Source of the DNA: Anniella stebbinsi
Taxonomy: Eukaryota > Chordata > Lepidosauria > Squamata > Anniellidae
Assembly: GCA_029215795.1 (NCBI GenBank)
Contig: JARDYH010000001.1
Span: 10,714,001-10,778,000, forward strand
Reading direction: 5' to 3'
Length of the DNA: 64,000 nucleotides
Positions 22,275 to 32,419 of this stretch are shown piece after piece. Numbering within the stretch: the first letter of the stretch is position 1; each line of letters starts with the position of its first letter. Made by a program: the position numbers and the translations under genes. The notes beneath the pieces were generated by a model. That model did no database searches. It was not told where the DNA came from and saw only the letters and a program-made list of their open reading frames with translations.

Positions 22275-22402
22275 TAAGGGAGGGGAATAGCTCAGTGCAT
22301 AACCTTTGCATGCAGAGGATCAGGTTCAATCCCTGGCCATCTCCAGGTAGAGCTAGGAAATAATCCTACCTGAAATCCAGGAGAGTCATTGCTGCCATTC
22401 TG
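22275..22402 (+). mobile_element. tRNA-headed SINE (type B), 5' half
   Basis: The head GGGGAATAGCTCAGTGCATA (box A region) and GGTTCAATCCC (box B, intact) is followed by CATCTCCAGGTAGAGCTAGG and CCTACCTGAAATCC. The 3' body is cut off by the next SINE fragment. It is a retroposed copy and lacks a tRNA anticodon arm. Confidence 0.65.
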
Positions 22403-22404
22403 GT

Positions 22405-22472
22405 CACCCATAGCTGAGTGATGATTTGAATCTGGGTCTTCCCACTCCTAGTCCGAATACTCTCATTGGTTA
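22405..22472 (-). mobile_element. tRNA-headed SINE (type A), head only
   Basis: The minus strand reads AGTATTCGGACTAGGAGTGG, then AGACCCAGATTCAAATCATC, equivalent to the box A to box B interval of the full copies at 8823 and 47842. Confidence 0.5.
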
Positions 22473-22525
22473 GAAAAGTGGAGGAAGAGTGCAGATCCCA
22501 GGCAGCTAAAAACAGGGCTTGTAAC

Positions 22526-22844
22526 TAGGATGATCATATGAAAAAGAGGACAGGGTTCCTGTATCTAACGGTTATGTAGAAAAGGAAATTTCTGCAGGTG
22601 CCATTTGTATGCATGCAGCACCTGGTGAAATTCCCATTTCATACAACAGTTAGAGCTGCAGGAGCCCTGTCCTCTTGACCAGAGACAAAAGAGGGCAGGG
22701 CTCCTGCAGCTTTAACTGTTTATGATGAAGAGGGAATTTCACCAAGTGCTGCATGCATACAAATGACACCTGCTAACATTCCATTTTCGACACAAATGTT
22801 AAAAGACACAGGAGCCCTGTCCTCCTTTTCATATGGTCACCTTA
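22526..22844. mobile_element. Dimeric palindromic hAT MITE, copy 3 (type B)
   Basis: 319 bp. Ends TAGGATGATCATATG and (right) CATATGGTCACCTTA. The junction AGGAGCCCTGTCCTCTTGAC then AGAGGGCAGGGCTCCTGC forms a tight inverted pair at the centre. No clean target duplication. Confidence 0.8.
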
Positions 22845-23460
22845 AAAAATCAACAGGTTTAAAACACGCACACACACACGGCTTCCCAGAAAAGGGGGCT
22901 TGGTTTCCCAAGCCAATAAATATTTCCTTAGCCCTATCTTATTGTCCGGACTTGTTTTCAAGCTTCAAATGAAGATTAATTTGTCTATCTGCTGATCATG
23001 AATCAACCTTTTTTATAGATCAATTAACTAAATAGCTTTAGAGGCAATCTCGGTGCATTTATATGGATGAAAATCTTCATTGTTAATTGTCCCTAATATC
23101 TTTCCCCAATCATCCTTCCCAAATGAAATTAATAACCTACGTGCTTCTTAGAGTTTGACGCTCCATGGCACTTTTTTCTTTACTTTTTTTGCAGTTTGTT
23201 AACAAAAGTGAGGATGAGTTTAACATTGGCATACTTAGGCCTTAGCTTCTTGGTCCTTTTGGTTCAAATGTATTGGAATGATGAAATTTTGTTTTGAATG
23301 AAATGCATTACCGAACTATAGAGATCCTCTCTCTAATGCAACTGTGAAAACTGAAAGTCATAACCTCACTCCAGCATCATTCGCCTAGGGCACCAGTTGC
23401 TGGTCGCTAGGGCTACTCCTGGTCATGCACTACCATTGAGCTATGGAGCATGTTAGAGAC
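22845..23460. other. Unrecognised non-coding stretch
   Basis: A short (AC)n run lies at 22867-22880. The remainder is AT-rich with no recognised repeat or exon. Confidence 0.35.
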
Positions 23461-23463
23461 TTA

Positions 23464-23697
23464 GGCCAGATCTACACCAAGCAGGATATAGCACTATGAA
23501 AGCGGCATGAAAGCGGTATTTAAAAGGCAGAAGCCACACTATTGCTTTATAGCGGTATTGATGTGCACTGACAACTGTTGGGGCCCATTGACACATACCA
23601 TATACCACTATATCCTGCTTGGTGTGGCTCCTGCATTTTATATACTGCTTTCATATCGCTTTCACACTGCTGTATCCTGCTTGGTGTAGATCTGGCC
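23464..23697. mobile_element. MITE with GGCCAGATCTACACC ends, full length
   Basis: 234 bp bounded by GGCCAGATCTACACCAAGCA and its exact inverse, flanked by TTA on both sides. Blocks such as CACTATGAAAGCGG and TATATACTGCTTTCAT are internal inverted copies, so the element folds into a long hairpin around GACAACTGTTGGGGCCCA. A TTA duplication would suit PIF/Harbinger, but other copies do not confirm it. Confidence 0.8.
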
Positions 23698-23714
23698 TTA
23701 ATCTCATTTAATAT

Positions 23715-23965
23715 TCATTGGATGCATTCACATATAATGCTAAGCCCTGGTTAACCATGGTTGTTGCTTTAGCTATGAATCGTCTTGCTGACAAGTAAGC
23801 AAACCATGGATTGTTTTCCTTGTTTCTAGTTTGTTTCTCTCTTGCCCGTTTTGCAAACTTTTAAAATGCTCTTTCAGGGCATTCAGCAGCATAAACAAAC
23901 CAGGGATAAACCACAGTTCTGGGTTCAGATAAGCTCAACAAGCCATAGTTTAGACATGCCAGACC
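23715..23965. mobile_element. Possible MITE with CCATGGTT/CCATAGTT blocks
   Basis: GGTTAACCATGGTTG, AAACCATGGATTG, AAACCACAGTTCTGG and AGCCATAGTTTAG are spaced through the region, and similar words (ACTATGGTTTGTTG, AACCGCAGTTTAAGG) occur in the foldback at 27480. Ends not defined. Confidence 0.3.
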
Positions 23966-24086
23966 TCATATACAAAAAAACATGGGTTCTATTTGTGCTT
24001 ATACCTGGCTAACTGTCAAGACATTTCAGAGAAGAAACCAAGCCAAAATGGATGCTTAACAGAACACCCACTTTATTGCCAAGAAC

Positions 24087-24406
24087 TAGGGTGACGGTAT
24101 GAAAAGGAGGACAGGGATCCTGTATCTTAAACAGTTGTGTAGCAAAGGGAATTTCAGCAGGTGTCATTTGTATGCATGCAGCACCTGGTGAAATTCCCCC
24201 TTCATCACAAGAGTTAAAAGTGCAGGAGCCCTGCCCTCTTTTGTATCTGGTCAAGAGGGCAGGGCTCCTGCAACTTTAACTCTTGTGATGAAAAGGGGAT
24301 TTCACCAGGTGCTGCATGCATACAAATGACACCTGCTGAAATTCACTTTTCTATGCAACTGTTAAAGATACAGGAGCCCTGTCCTCCTTTTCATATGGTC
24401 ACCCTA
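24087..24406. mobile_element. Dimeric palindromic hAT MITE, copy 4 (type B)
   Basis: 320 bp with well-kept ends TAGGGTGACGGTATGAAAAG and CATATGGTCACCCTA. Centre: CCTGCCCTCTTTTGTATC, then TGGTCAAGAGGGCAGG. The two halves pair along roughly 150 bp. It is among the least decayed copies, but its flanks show no 8-bp duplication. Confidence 0.85.
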
Positions 24407-25137
24407 TGACACCATTTCATCTTCATAGTGGTGCAATCTAAGGTTTCAACACCCACCAATCTTACTGTAGAATGCAAGGCCAGTTATTATTACCATGGTA
24501 ATATCTACCGCTAAGTAGAGGATGTATTTTAGAATCATTAATTATTTCTGCTGCTTATTCCAAACATCCCAGAGATATCAGAAAAGGGAACTTGTGTGCG
24601 ATGGTCATTTAAAGGAGAAACACAATACGAAATACCAAAGGCAGACACAATGGTTTCCAAAGGGCTAATGCAGATTAGAAAGTTCAGCAGTCTTCTGCCA
24701 ACTTTTAAGATGGCTCTGGGGCAAAACTGCCAAAGGAAGATAAAAGGACAGTGATGATTATCTTCTCCCCTGAAGAATACAGGACCTGCAAGATGTCAAA
24801 CAGCTTATGTCCTCGCTTAGGATGCGGACAGCTCAGATGCCTATCAGGAGGGGTTAAGGGATGCTGATTGGTTTGTTTTAGACGACACTTCTTGCCTTTT
24901 TCTTCGGTGTACTGACTTCGGAACCTGTTCTGATCATCAGCTTCGATACGGCAGCGTTTTATTTAAGGCACCCTCAGGGGAATTTGACAGGAGCTCAGAA
25001 TTAGTGTCGAACTAAAATATTCAGCCCCAGACTTTTTTTTTTTTCCCTTCTGCATTTCAGGGATGGAGGGAATGGAGTTTGAGCAGAAAACTCTCTGGAA
25101 GATTATTTGCGATCTTGCAGGAGGGGAGAAATTTCTT
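24407..25137. other. Unrecognised non-coding stretch
   Basis: No repeat recognised. Composition and texture resemble the other unique stretches. Confidence 0.3.
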
Positions 25138-25241
25138 GGGTTGGACCCAGATTCAATTGTACTTAGAGTAGACCCTTTGGGCTGAAGCTCCATTGATTTC
25201 AATGGGTCTCCTCTAAGCATGACTATATTGGGATTCAACCC
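25138..25241. mobile_element. Palindromic MITE (GGGTTGGAYCCAGATT family)
   Basis: Left end GGGTTGGACCCAGATTCA and right end TATTGGGATTCAACCCC are inverted copies. Inside, CTTAGAGTAGACCC pairs with GGGTCTCCTCTAAG around the centre TCCATTGATTTCAATGGG. A clearer copy lies at 48377-48509. Confidence 0.65.
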
Positions 25242-25424
25242 CTTATGTTGTTGATGGTTATTCAGTGTATGTGTGTCTGTTCGATATGAGGCCACCATGG
25301 AGTGTCTTTTGTTGAAATTAAAAGAAAATATTTGCTGTCTCTCCAAACATTAGTGGAGCAATGACAAGCAACAGTGATCCAGTGGTGCTCCTCATTGTGA
25401 ATAACCCAAACAGAATGACTGTTT

Positions 25425-26074
25425 GGCCATTTCTACACTGGCCTTTTTTCCTGGGGTTGTCCCTGGGTGCTTCCTGGGTGTCCAAATGATGCACAGGGAA
25501 TCCCGGGGGCAGGGGAGACGGGCACGGGTTTTCCAGGGATAAAAAAAACCCTGGGAAAACCCAAATCTTCCAGCGATCCTGGGACCATCCTGAGACCATG
25601 GGAGGTGTGGGCGCCCATCCTGCCTGGTGCCCACTTACTCGCAAGTAAGCGCAACACCAGAAACAGGCTCGGGTCTGCACCACGCAGCTCCGTGCCCATC
25701 TGTGGAGAGGGGAGCTTCGGTTATGGGGTGGTATATAAATGTAATAAATAATAATAATAAATAATAATAATAATTAATAATAATGATAATAATAATAATG
25801 ATTTTCTCCATCCATGGAATGGCAGTGGGGATAAGGGTCATAATTTCAGGGGGAAATTCTTTTTTCACTTGCCTTTTCAATGGAGCGGGGCCTCGCTTTT
25901 GCATGACCGGCCCCACTGCTTCAAAAAAGAACAACAAAATGGTAGCTGCAGAGTCCCTGCTTGCTTCCAGGACATCACATTTTCTGTGTGGAAACTGGGT
26001 GACGATCCCGGAAGCAAGTAAGTCTGGGATCGCCCCCAGGCCCTCTCTCTACTCCCTTAGATGTAGAAAGGGCC
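25425..26074 (-). mobile_element. Non-autonomous DNA transposon with GGCCNTTTCTACA ends, copy A
   Basis: Ends GGCCATTTCTACAC and (reverse of right end) GGCCCTTTCTACATC. Reversed, its left part aligns phrase by phrase with 46565-46820 (GATGGGCACGGAGC..., GGAAGATTTGGG..., TATCCCTGGAAAA...), and its right part with 44643-44728 plus 46365-46450. No transposase. An L2 tail of about 85 bp interrupts it at 25715. Confidence 0.65.
25715..25800 (+). mobile_element. L2 3' tail inserted in the DNA transposon
   Basis: GGGGAGCTTCGGTTATGGGG, then TGGTATATAAATGTAATAAA and a mixed (AAT)n/(AAAT)n tract. This is the same terminal sequence as in the L2 copies ending at 29873, 43398 and 46362, truncated to the last 40 bp. 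Confidence 0.75.
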
Positions 26075-26112
26075 TATGTCATGATGTAGCACATTCCCAG
26101 GAGCATCCTTCC

Positions 26113-26432
26113 TAAAGTGACCAAATAAAATCCAGGTCAGGGCTCATGTAACTTTAACAGTTGTAGAGAAAAGGGAATTTCAGCCAGTGTCATTTGTATG
26201 CAGTTAGTTCCTGGTGATATTCCCTCTTCATCACAACAGTTAAAGGTGCATGCACTGTACTAGAGTGACCATATACAAAAGAAGGCAGGGCTCCTGCAAC
26301 TTTAACTGTTGTGATGAAGAGGTAATTTCACCAGGAACTAATTGCACACAAATGACACTGGCTGAAATTCCCTTTTCTCTACAACTGTTAAAGCTACATG
26401 AGCCCTGACGTGGATTTTATCTGGTCACCCTA
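26113..26432. mobile_element. Dimeric palindromic hAT MITE, copy 5 (type A)
   Basis: 320 bp with ends TAAAGTGACCAAATAAAATC and GATTTTATCTGGTCACCCTA, flanked by the perfect 8-bp duplication ATCCTTCC (26105-26112 and 26433-26440). Inner junction: GCACTGTACTAGAGTGACCA. The exact 8-bp duplication is strong evidence for hAT-type transposition. Confidence 0.9.
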
Positions 26433-27039
26433 ATCCTTCCCCTCCCTTTTTTTTTAATGGTTGTATTTTGGGAATGCCTGACTAATCCTTTATCATTGTG
26501 AGTTGCTAATGTTTCTTCAGGGGTCATATCCTTCCCATACAGTCCATCAAAGTTAAAACTCAAAGTAGGTTGGGAGTTGGAGAAGGAGAGTTGGGCCACC
26601 AGTCTATTCGAGATGTGGAAATCAGCAAAACCTGACCTCCTCTAGGTTCTCCAAAGTCCACCTTGAAGCTCGTTCTGACTTGTGTCCATATCAGATTGAG
26701 ATATATATTTTTTCTGTTTGCACACACACACAAAAAGGCTACACTTCCCCACTATATGCAACAATGGTGCACATTTTAAAATGTGTGCATTGATCTCCTA
26801 TTGTTGTGTTAGGAGCCAGCGAGTGTAGCAAGCAACCGACTCTCCTGCTGGGCGTTGGAGACTGCAGGAGTCAGCTGGTAGAACCTGAAGGTTGGACACA
26901 TGTACGCTCTTCCCTGCAATGCCTCAAGAAGCCATTGTGTCACATCCAGATTACCATGGCACCTGGAAATAAGTCTGAAATGCCTGTTGTAGTGCTTAGC
27001 ACTCAGTGCTAGGGAGTTGGGAAGTTCCGAGTCCTGCTT

Positions 27040-27320
27040 CAAGTGAGGCCAAGGCAGGGTAAGTTCCAAGCATAGAGTTACGAGGTAGACCAAGGTTTAG
27101 ACCAGGCAGAGAGCAAAAATCCAAGCAAGGGCAAGTCCACAAACAGGTTCATCAGGCAGTCCAAGGACTGAGTTGGCAGAGCTGAAGTGGAGAGCTAGGA
27201 TCCAGGCAAGGATGAGTTCAAACAGAGACTCCCAAAGCAAGTCCAAGGTCTAACACGAAGAGGTCTGGTGGAGCAAGAGTTAGACAGTCAGGAAGAATGC
27301 AAGTAAGGTCTAGAAATGGT
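27040..27320. repeat. Degenerate tandem-like repeat region
   Basis: Recurring phrases CCAAGGCAGGG, CCAAGCAAGGGCAAGTCCA, GGCAGTCCAAGGACTG, AAGCAAGTCCAAGGTC at irregular 30-60 bp spacing. This may be part of an old LTR retrotransposon or a decayed minisatellite. The stretch 26441-27039 before it is unrecognised. Confidence 0.3.
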
Positions 27321-27479
27321 ACACAGACAACCCAACTCTCTCTGCCTAGAACTAATGTTTATAATCCTGAGCTCTGAGATCCCCACCCAAGACTCATCTG
27401 CGGGTCTTGCTCATGAGGAGGGCCTCAAGTTGGAAATCAGAAGCTCCTGCTGCCATTTTTGATTAAGCACAGTGTAGTA

Positions 27480-27628
27480 TTATGTCTGAACCTTAAACTG
27501 TGTTTAATCTTGACTATGGTTTGTTGAAACAAGCCAGCATCAATGAAGCTGGCTTGTTTCAACAAACTATAGTCAAAATTAACCACCATTTGAACATAAT
27601 AACCGCAGTTTAAGGTTCAGACATAACA
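27480..27628. mobile_element. Foldback element with ~60-bp arms
   Basis: TTATGTCTGAACCTTAAACT on the left pairs with AGTTTAAGGTTCAGACATAA on the right. Inner arms ACTATGGTTTGTTGAAACAA and TTGTTTCAACAAACTATAGT are almost perfect inverses around AGCCAGCATCAATGAAGCTG. The right arm holds about 20 extra bases near 27585. No coding capacity. Confidence 0.7.
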
Positions 27629-27654
27629 CTAAACTGTGGTCAATTACCCCCAAA

Positions 27655-27745
27655 TACAGATGATTGATCTATCTAGCCCAGTGTTATCTACCCTTGCTGG
27701 CCACAGTTCTCCAGGGACTCAGGGAGAAGTCTTTCCTATCACCTG
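27655..27745 (-). mobile_element. tRNA-headed SINE (type B), internal fragment
   Basis: On the minus strand: GAAAGACTTCTCCCTGAGTC, CCTGGAGAACTGTGGCCAGC, then ATAACACTGGGCTAGATAGA. The order (GACTCC..CCTGGAGA..CAGT..ACAATACTGRGCTAGATGG) matches the body of the type B SINE at 13302. Confidence 0.45.
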
Positions 27746-27777
27746 CTATTTAATCAATTTTAATTGTCCTTGCCTAG

Positions 27778-28350
27778 TGTTGTGGTTCCAAGCCCTCATA
27801 CTGGAGTGTGAGACAATAAAGAGGTCTGCCAAGTAATCCTCAAAGCTTTGTTCAGTAAATAAACACCTCCTTGCACTTCAAGGGAGTTTAAACCTAGGAA
27901 CCTTCCTCTAGGCTAAAACTTGGCTAAACTAAGCAAGCCAATTGTTCTTTCAACAAAGGCAGTGGTCTTTTCCCTAAGTCCCTTTCATTTCAAGGAGGAT
28001 GTCTTTGAAGAAGCCTTTGGCGAAAGGTTAGACGAGCTGACCACCTCTTGACAACCTTTAGCTCTGCCCGATTGAACCTATGGCGTACTCTGGGATCAGT
28101 CAGCTCTGAAGTCCCCTCCCCCTCAGAGGATTCTTGAGTTCCCACAGACTGCATGTTGCTAATGTTCTCACTGATAAGGTTTTGTGAAGTTTCATCCCTG
28201 GTGGGTGAAGAGACTGGGAGAATCACCTCCCCCACTTCCTGTGTAAGGTGGGACATTTCTAGTCCTCTTTCTTCAGCTTCAGAATCTGATTCTGATTGAT
28301 AGCCTGAAACTCCTTCCCCCACACCAAAGGGAACAGACCTGGTCATGACA
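27778..28350 (-). mobile_element. Solo LTR of an LTR retrotransposon
   Basis: 573 bp beginning TGTTGTGG and ending CATGACA (TGT...ACA ends), flanked by the perfect 5-bp duplication CCTAG at 27773-27777 and 28351-28355. Five bases is typical of Ty3/Gypsy-type and many retroviral-type integrases. On the minus strand a 122-codon frame enters from the flank and covers about two thirds of the LTR, coding an acidic, Ser/Glu-rich then Arg-rich peptide (SESDSEAEERGLE...RFNRAELKVVKRW). Such frames can come from a polyprotein that runs into its LTR, so I set orientation to minus, tentatively. No internal gag/pol region is present, so the element is reduced to one LTR by recombination. Confidence 0.7.
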
Positions 28351-28399
28351 CCTAGCATCCATGTTTGAAAACTTGAGAAAGGCTGAAAAGCTTAGTGAC

Positions 28400-28529
28400 C
28401 TTCACCAACCTGATGCCTTCCAGATGTGTTGGACCAGTACTCCTATCATTCCCAAAAGAATGGGCCATGATGACCAAGGATAATAGGAACTGTAGTCCAA
28501 CACACGCAGAGAGCACCAGTTTGGGGAAG
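28400..28529. mobile_element. Short palindromic MITE (second copy)
   Basis: TTCACCAACCTGATGCCTTC pairs with GAGCACCAGTTTGGGGAAG; CCAGATGTGTTGGACCAGTA pairs with AACTGTAGTCCAACACACGC. Same family as 2709-2833, about 130 bp. Confidence 0.6.
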
Positions 28530-29120
28530 TCTGATCTAACAGGAAAATTCCTGAGCATAAAAACAGGATGCTTCTGCCAAGCATTTATATTTTTATGTCC
28601 CATTAGGGAACCAAGCACAGGAACATTAGGTAGGCATATGCATCCTTACCCCCACCCCCACCCCGAATTAAACAGCTTGTTCAACCACATCAGCAATTAC
28701 ACGATATCAGATAACCTGCAGTTTTATTGTCAGTCACCCACTGTTTTTCCTGCTCTTGGAGGTCTTTCGGCTCTGACACTGATAAATACCACAGAATAAA
28801 CTGTTTCTATATTTAAATCTATAAACACTACATTGCTAGCAATAACCATTGCAAGTATTGATTTGATCTTCCTTAGTTCAAGAGTATAATTCCAATCGCA
28901 GAGAGCAACTTTGCTCAAATATTAAATTAGAAGCTGCAAACGGTGCAGCGGGGTGGAGGGAGGCAGTGTAGTGTTCAAAAAGTCAACTTGGATAAAAACA
29001 GAAGTCAGCTGGAAGACATTTTAAGAGGAACTTTTCAAATACAATGCTCTCAGGCATGCTCCTGTGGTCCAAGGAAAACATCACACATCCACAGTGCCAA
29101 CTCAGTACTGTGAATTCGGA
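28530..29120. other. Unrecognised non-coding stretch
   Basis: AT-rich, with a short CCCCCACCCCCACCCC run near 28650. No repeat or exon recognised. Confidence 0.35.
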
Positions 29121-29124
29121 CTAC

Positions 29125-29834
29125 TGTGTATTTGGACAGGGATAACCTGGCTTCAGTTGACTATGTTAGATGACTGCAATGCACTCTATGTGGGGCTGCC
29201 TTTGAAGATGGTTCAGAAGCTGCAGCTTGAGCAAAATGCGGCAGCCAGACTAATAACCGGGACCAAGAGATTCGAACATCTAAAACCAATTCTGGCCTGC
29301 TTGCATTGGCCGCCTGTATGTTTCCGAGCCCAATTCAAGGTGCTGGTTTTAACCTACAGTACCTTACACAGTTTGGGACCACAATACCTGACGGAATGCC
29401 TCTCCTGACATGAACCTACACATACACCACGCTCAAAATCTAAGGCCCTCCTCCAGGTGCCTACACTGAGGGAAGCTTGGAGGATGGCAACAAGGGAGAG
29501 GGCCATCTCAGTGGTGGCCCCCCAATTCTGGAATGATCTCCCCGACGAGGCTCGCCTGGCACCAACATTGTTATCTTTTCGGTGCCAGGTTAAGACTTTC
29601 CTCTTCTCCCAGGCATTTAACAGCATATACTGAGTTTTTAATTGACCCCAGAACTATATTTAGGCCCGGCTGAGAGTTCACAGCTGTTTTAAATGCACAC
29701 TGTTTTTTATAAATTGTCTGTTTTTATGTTTTTATGTTTTTAAATTTTGTATATAAATTTTTAATGTCCCAAGTTTTAATTTTTGTAAACCGCTGAGAGA
29801 GTTTCAGCTATGGGGCGGTATATAAATGTAATGA

Positions 29835-29873
<39 letters not shown>
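29125..29873 (+). mobile_element. L2 LINE, 5'-truncated (0.75 kb)
   Basis: It begins within the ORF2 C-terminal domain: DDCNALYVGLPLKMVQKLQL, then QNAAARLITGTKRFEHLKPI, LACLHWPPVCFRAQFKVLVL, each closely matching the intact copy at 44729. A TGA at 29406-29408 follows ECLS. Further in-frame sequence past it encodes RERAISVVAPQFWNDLP and FRCQVKTFLFSQAF. The 3' end has GCTGAGAGAGTTTCAGCTAT, GGGGCGGTATATAAATG and an (AAT)n tail. No reverse-transcriptase motifs are present. Confidence 0.85.
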
Positions 29874-29874
<1 letters not shown>

Positions 29875-30119
29875 GGATTAACCGAATCCACACTCATTGT
29901 TTTCATGAATGGTGACTGAACTCCTGCCCTTCAGTTAATTCCTATGGTATCTAGTCCCATGAATGTCCCTTGCTCACATGGATATGTGTGTTTGATTTAC
30001 AACTTTTGGGTGATATCTTTTATTTTGACTTTGATAAGTTTATCGAAATTCATGAAGTTTCCAAATTCTGGATAGAAAGAACTTGCTTTAAAAAAAACAA
30101 AAATAAATGTGGAAGTAAG

Positions 30120-30562
30120 AAAAACTGAGACATTCATCCTCCAGATAAGATTTCAGGTTGCTTGTGCAAGCATGAGGACTAGAAGCCGGGGTCATCCCAT
30201 GAAACTGATTGGTGGGAGATTCAGGACAGATAAAAATGGAATTCACTATGGAATTCACTACCACACAATGTGGTGATGGCCACCAATTTGGGTGGTCATT
30301 ATAAGGGGGTTGGATGGATTCCTGGAGGAGAAGGCTATCAATGGCTATTAGTCCTGATGGCTAAGTGCAACCTCCAATATCAGAGGCAGTAAACCTGTGT
30401 GCACCAGTTTCTGGGGAACATAGGCAGGAGGATGCTGTTGCACTCATGTCGGGCTTGTGGGTTTCCTGTTGACAATCGGTTGGCCAATGTGTGAATGGAA
30501 TGCTGGATGAGAAGGACCCATGGCCCGATCCAGCAAGTATTATTACTTATGCTTTTATGTTC
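30120..30562 (+). mobile_element. L3/CR1-like LINE 3' end, longest copy
   Basis: The 5' part still encodes a decayed LINE C-terminus (GGRFRTDKNGIHYGIHYHTM, VVMATNLGGHYKGVGWIPGG-like), corresponding to the W-N-x-L-P...V-V-x-A-x-x-x-x-F-K-x-x-L motif of CR1/L3 proteins. The 3' UTR follows: AATGGCTATTAGTCCTGATG, GGGAACATAGGCAGGAGGAT, TGGCCCGATCCAGCAAG. The copies at 5458, 8757, 43600 and 49100 belong to the same family. Confidence 0.6.
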
Positions 30563-32315
30563 TTAAGGAAACTGAATTGTGTAGCACTAATACGATAAAG
30601 TCATATTCAAATCATGCTGCGCCAGCAATCCTGCAACAGGTTTGCTCAGAGCAGAACTGTAGCAAGGCCTTTCAAGTCTCATCATAATATCATTCTGACA
30701 TGACTGACCTTATAAATAATATTGATGTTGGTGCAATGCAAAATATTATTGAATGTCACACTGCTAATGGGCAGTTAATAGAGGGTCACACAGGACATAA
30801 ATGTGCAAATAGTGCTGCTTTATTGCGAGCCACCCTAAAAGCAACAACATAGCAAGCAAGCAAACAAGCAAGCAGAGGAACTCATGTTCTTGTTTTGAAC
30901 CTCACCAATCAATAACATTTTTTATTGCTGAAATGGAAGGTCATGACAAAAACAGGGCCAAAAGTATCCCAACAACAACAACGCATAGATAGCATTGATT
31001 CAGAAAGATAACTGAAATATTGAGGGGAGGGGGAACCACTGAAAAGATTCTTGATTTACCAGGGAATATATTGACTTCAGCTGGGGAGTGAAAATAGTCT
31101 TTAGCAGAGCTATTGCGTACTGTACATGTTTACTCAGAACGAAATCCCATTGTTTCACATGCACATGTCTCTTATAAAGGTTGACCATGTGTCCTTTACT
31201 TGAAGGAGTCCTGTATTTGAAGGGCTGTCCAAAGTCCCATTTAAAGATGAGAAACCATAAGAAAGGAGACTCCAGGGATCCTGTAATTGTCAATCAATAG
31301 TGGTGTAGTGGTAAATTGGGCAGTGCAGGCACTCATCATGCCAATCTCCCTAGCCACGCCCCCCTCCCAAGGAGGATCCAAAAATTTAGGCAGCTTAGTT
31401 GATCCATATCAACGAACCAGTCCTAGGGGTTTTCCTCTCCATTGGGAGGTCTTTTTGTGACTAAATTGCCCATTCAAGACCAACCCAACCCAACATATTT
31501 TGCCTTACAAGAGGAAGCCATATATTGTTGCTGGGGAAATTATTCCCCCCCAGCTAATGTGAGGATTGTAGCTAAGTTTGGAAGGAACAGGGACATCTGG
31601 GGTGGGTGGCAATTGACATCAGTATCCCTGCTCATAAAAAAGTGCTGGTAATGTGTCCCTGAGGGTCCTGGCTCCACCATGCCACTGCCCATCAGCAGTG
31701 AGCCCCTGGACAGCAGACTGAGCAGGTACACAGATCACATGGGCACAGACTTCCCCACTCTGGGGAGAACACATTGCATTTCTGTCCAAAGTAGAGTCAT
31801 CGCTTCTCCGAACATTAGGACTCTCCAAATATTTCCTCATTCCAATCTCCTATTGGCATTTCAAATTACTGCTCGCTTTGCGCAAATGAGAAACGTGTGC
31901 AAACTGAGCCGAGATCGAATGGGAGATTTGCAGAAAAATCCCCAAATGTGTGCAGATTTCTTCCACAGACTAATGTAGGGCTGATTCAGTCCACAGAGGA
32001 AATTTGTGCAAATCAGGAAATTCGAGCAAATTAGAAAATCTGAGCAAATCAGACTCGGACTTGGGAATGAAATGATTGTGAGCAGATGTTTGACAATTGC
32101 TGAATATTTTCGGTGGACGTGTGCTCACGCTCCTGTTCAGAGCTTTGAAGGGGTCATGCTCACATGTTTTGCGAGCAATCATGAAATCCTTATAAATCCC
32201 TGCATGCGCACACATGCATTAGAGTTGTCAGCCCCTTTCAGATCAACTGTTCAATCTCTGACTGACCAGTGGATGCATCCATACTCTATGTTTTCTGTCC
32301 AGTTTACTCTATGTT
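30563..32315. other. Mostly unrecognised stretch
   Basis: No exon recognised. The part 31785-32060 is rich in GCAAAT/ATTTGC words (GCAAATCAGGAAATTCGAGC, CAAATTAGAAAATCTGAGC), a texture shared with the element at 58909-59274, and may be a decayed relative of it. Confidence 0.3.
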
Positions 32316-32317
32316 TA

Positions 32318-32363
<46 letters not shown>
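32318..32363. repeat. (ATT)n microsatellite
   Basis: About 15 ATT units with a clean run. Confidence 0.95.
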
Positions 32364-32419
32364 TTCATATTGTATTACTTTATTTACTATCCAGTTCATA
32401 AATCCCTATATCTGCCTGC

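Noticed and set aside
22275..22320. tRNA gene with box A and box B
   Set aside because: The head lacks a proper anticodon arm and acceptor pairing and is followed by a SINE body; other copies are dispersed.
27990..28358. Possible host gene with an acidic peptide
   Set aside because: The frame lies almost entirely inside a solo LTR bounded by CCTAG duplications.
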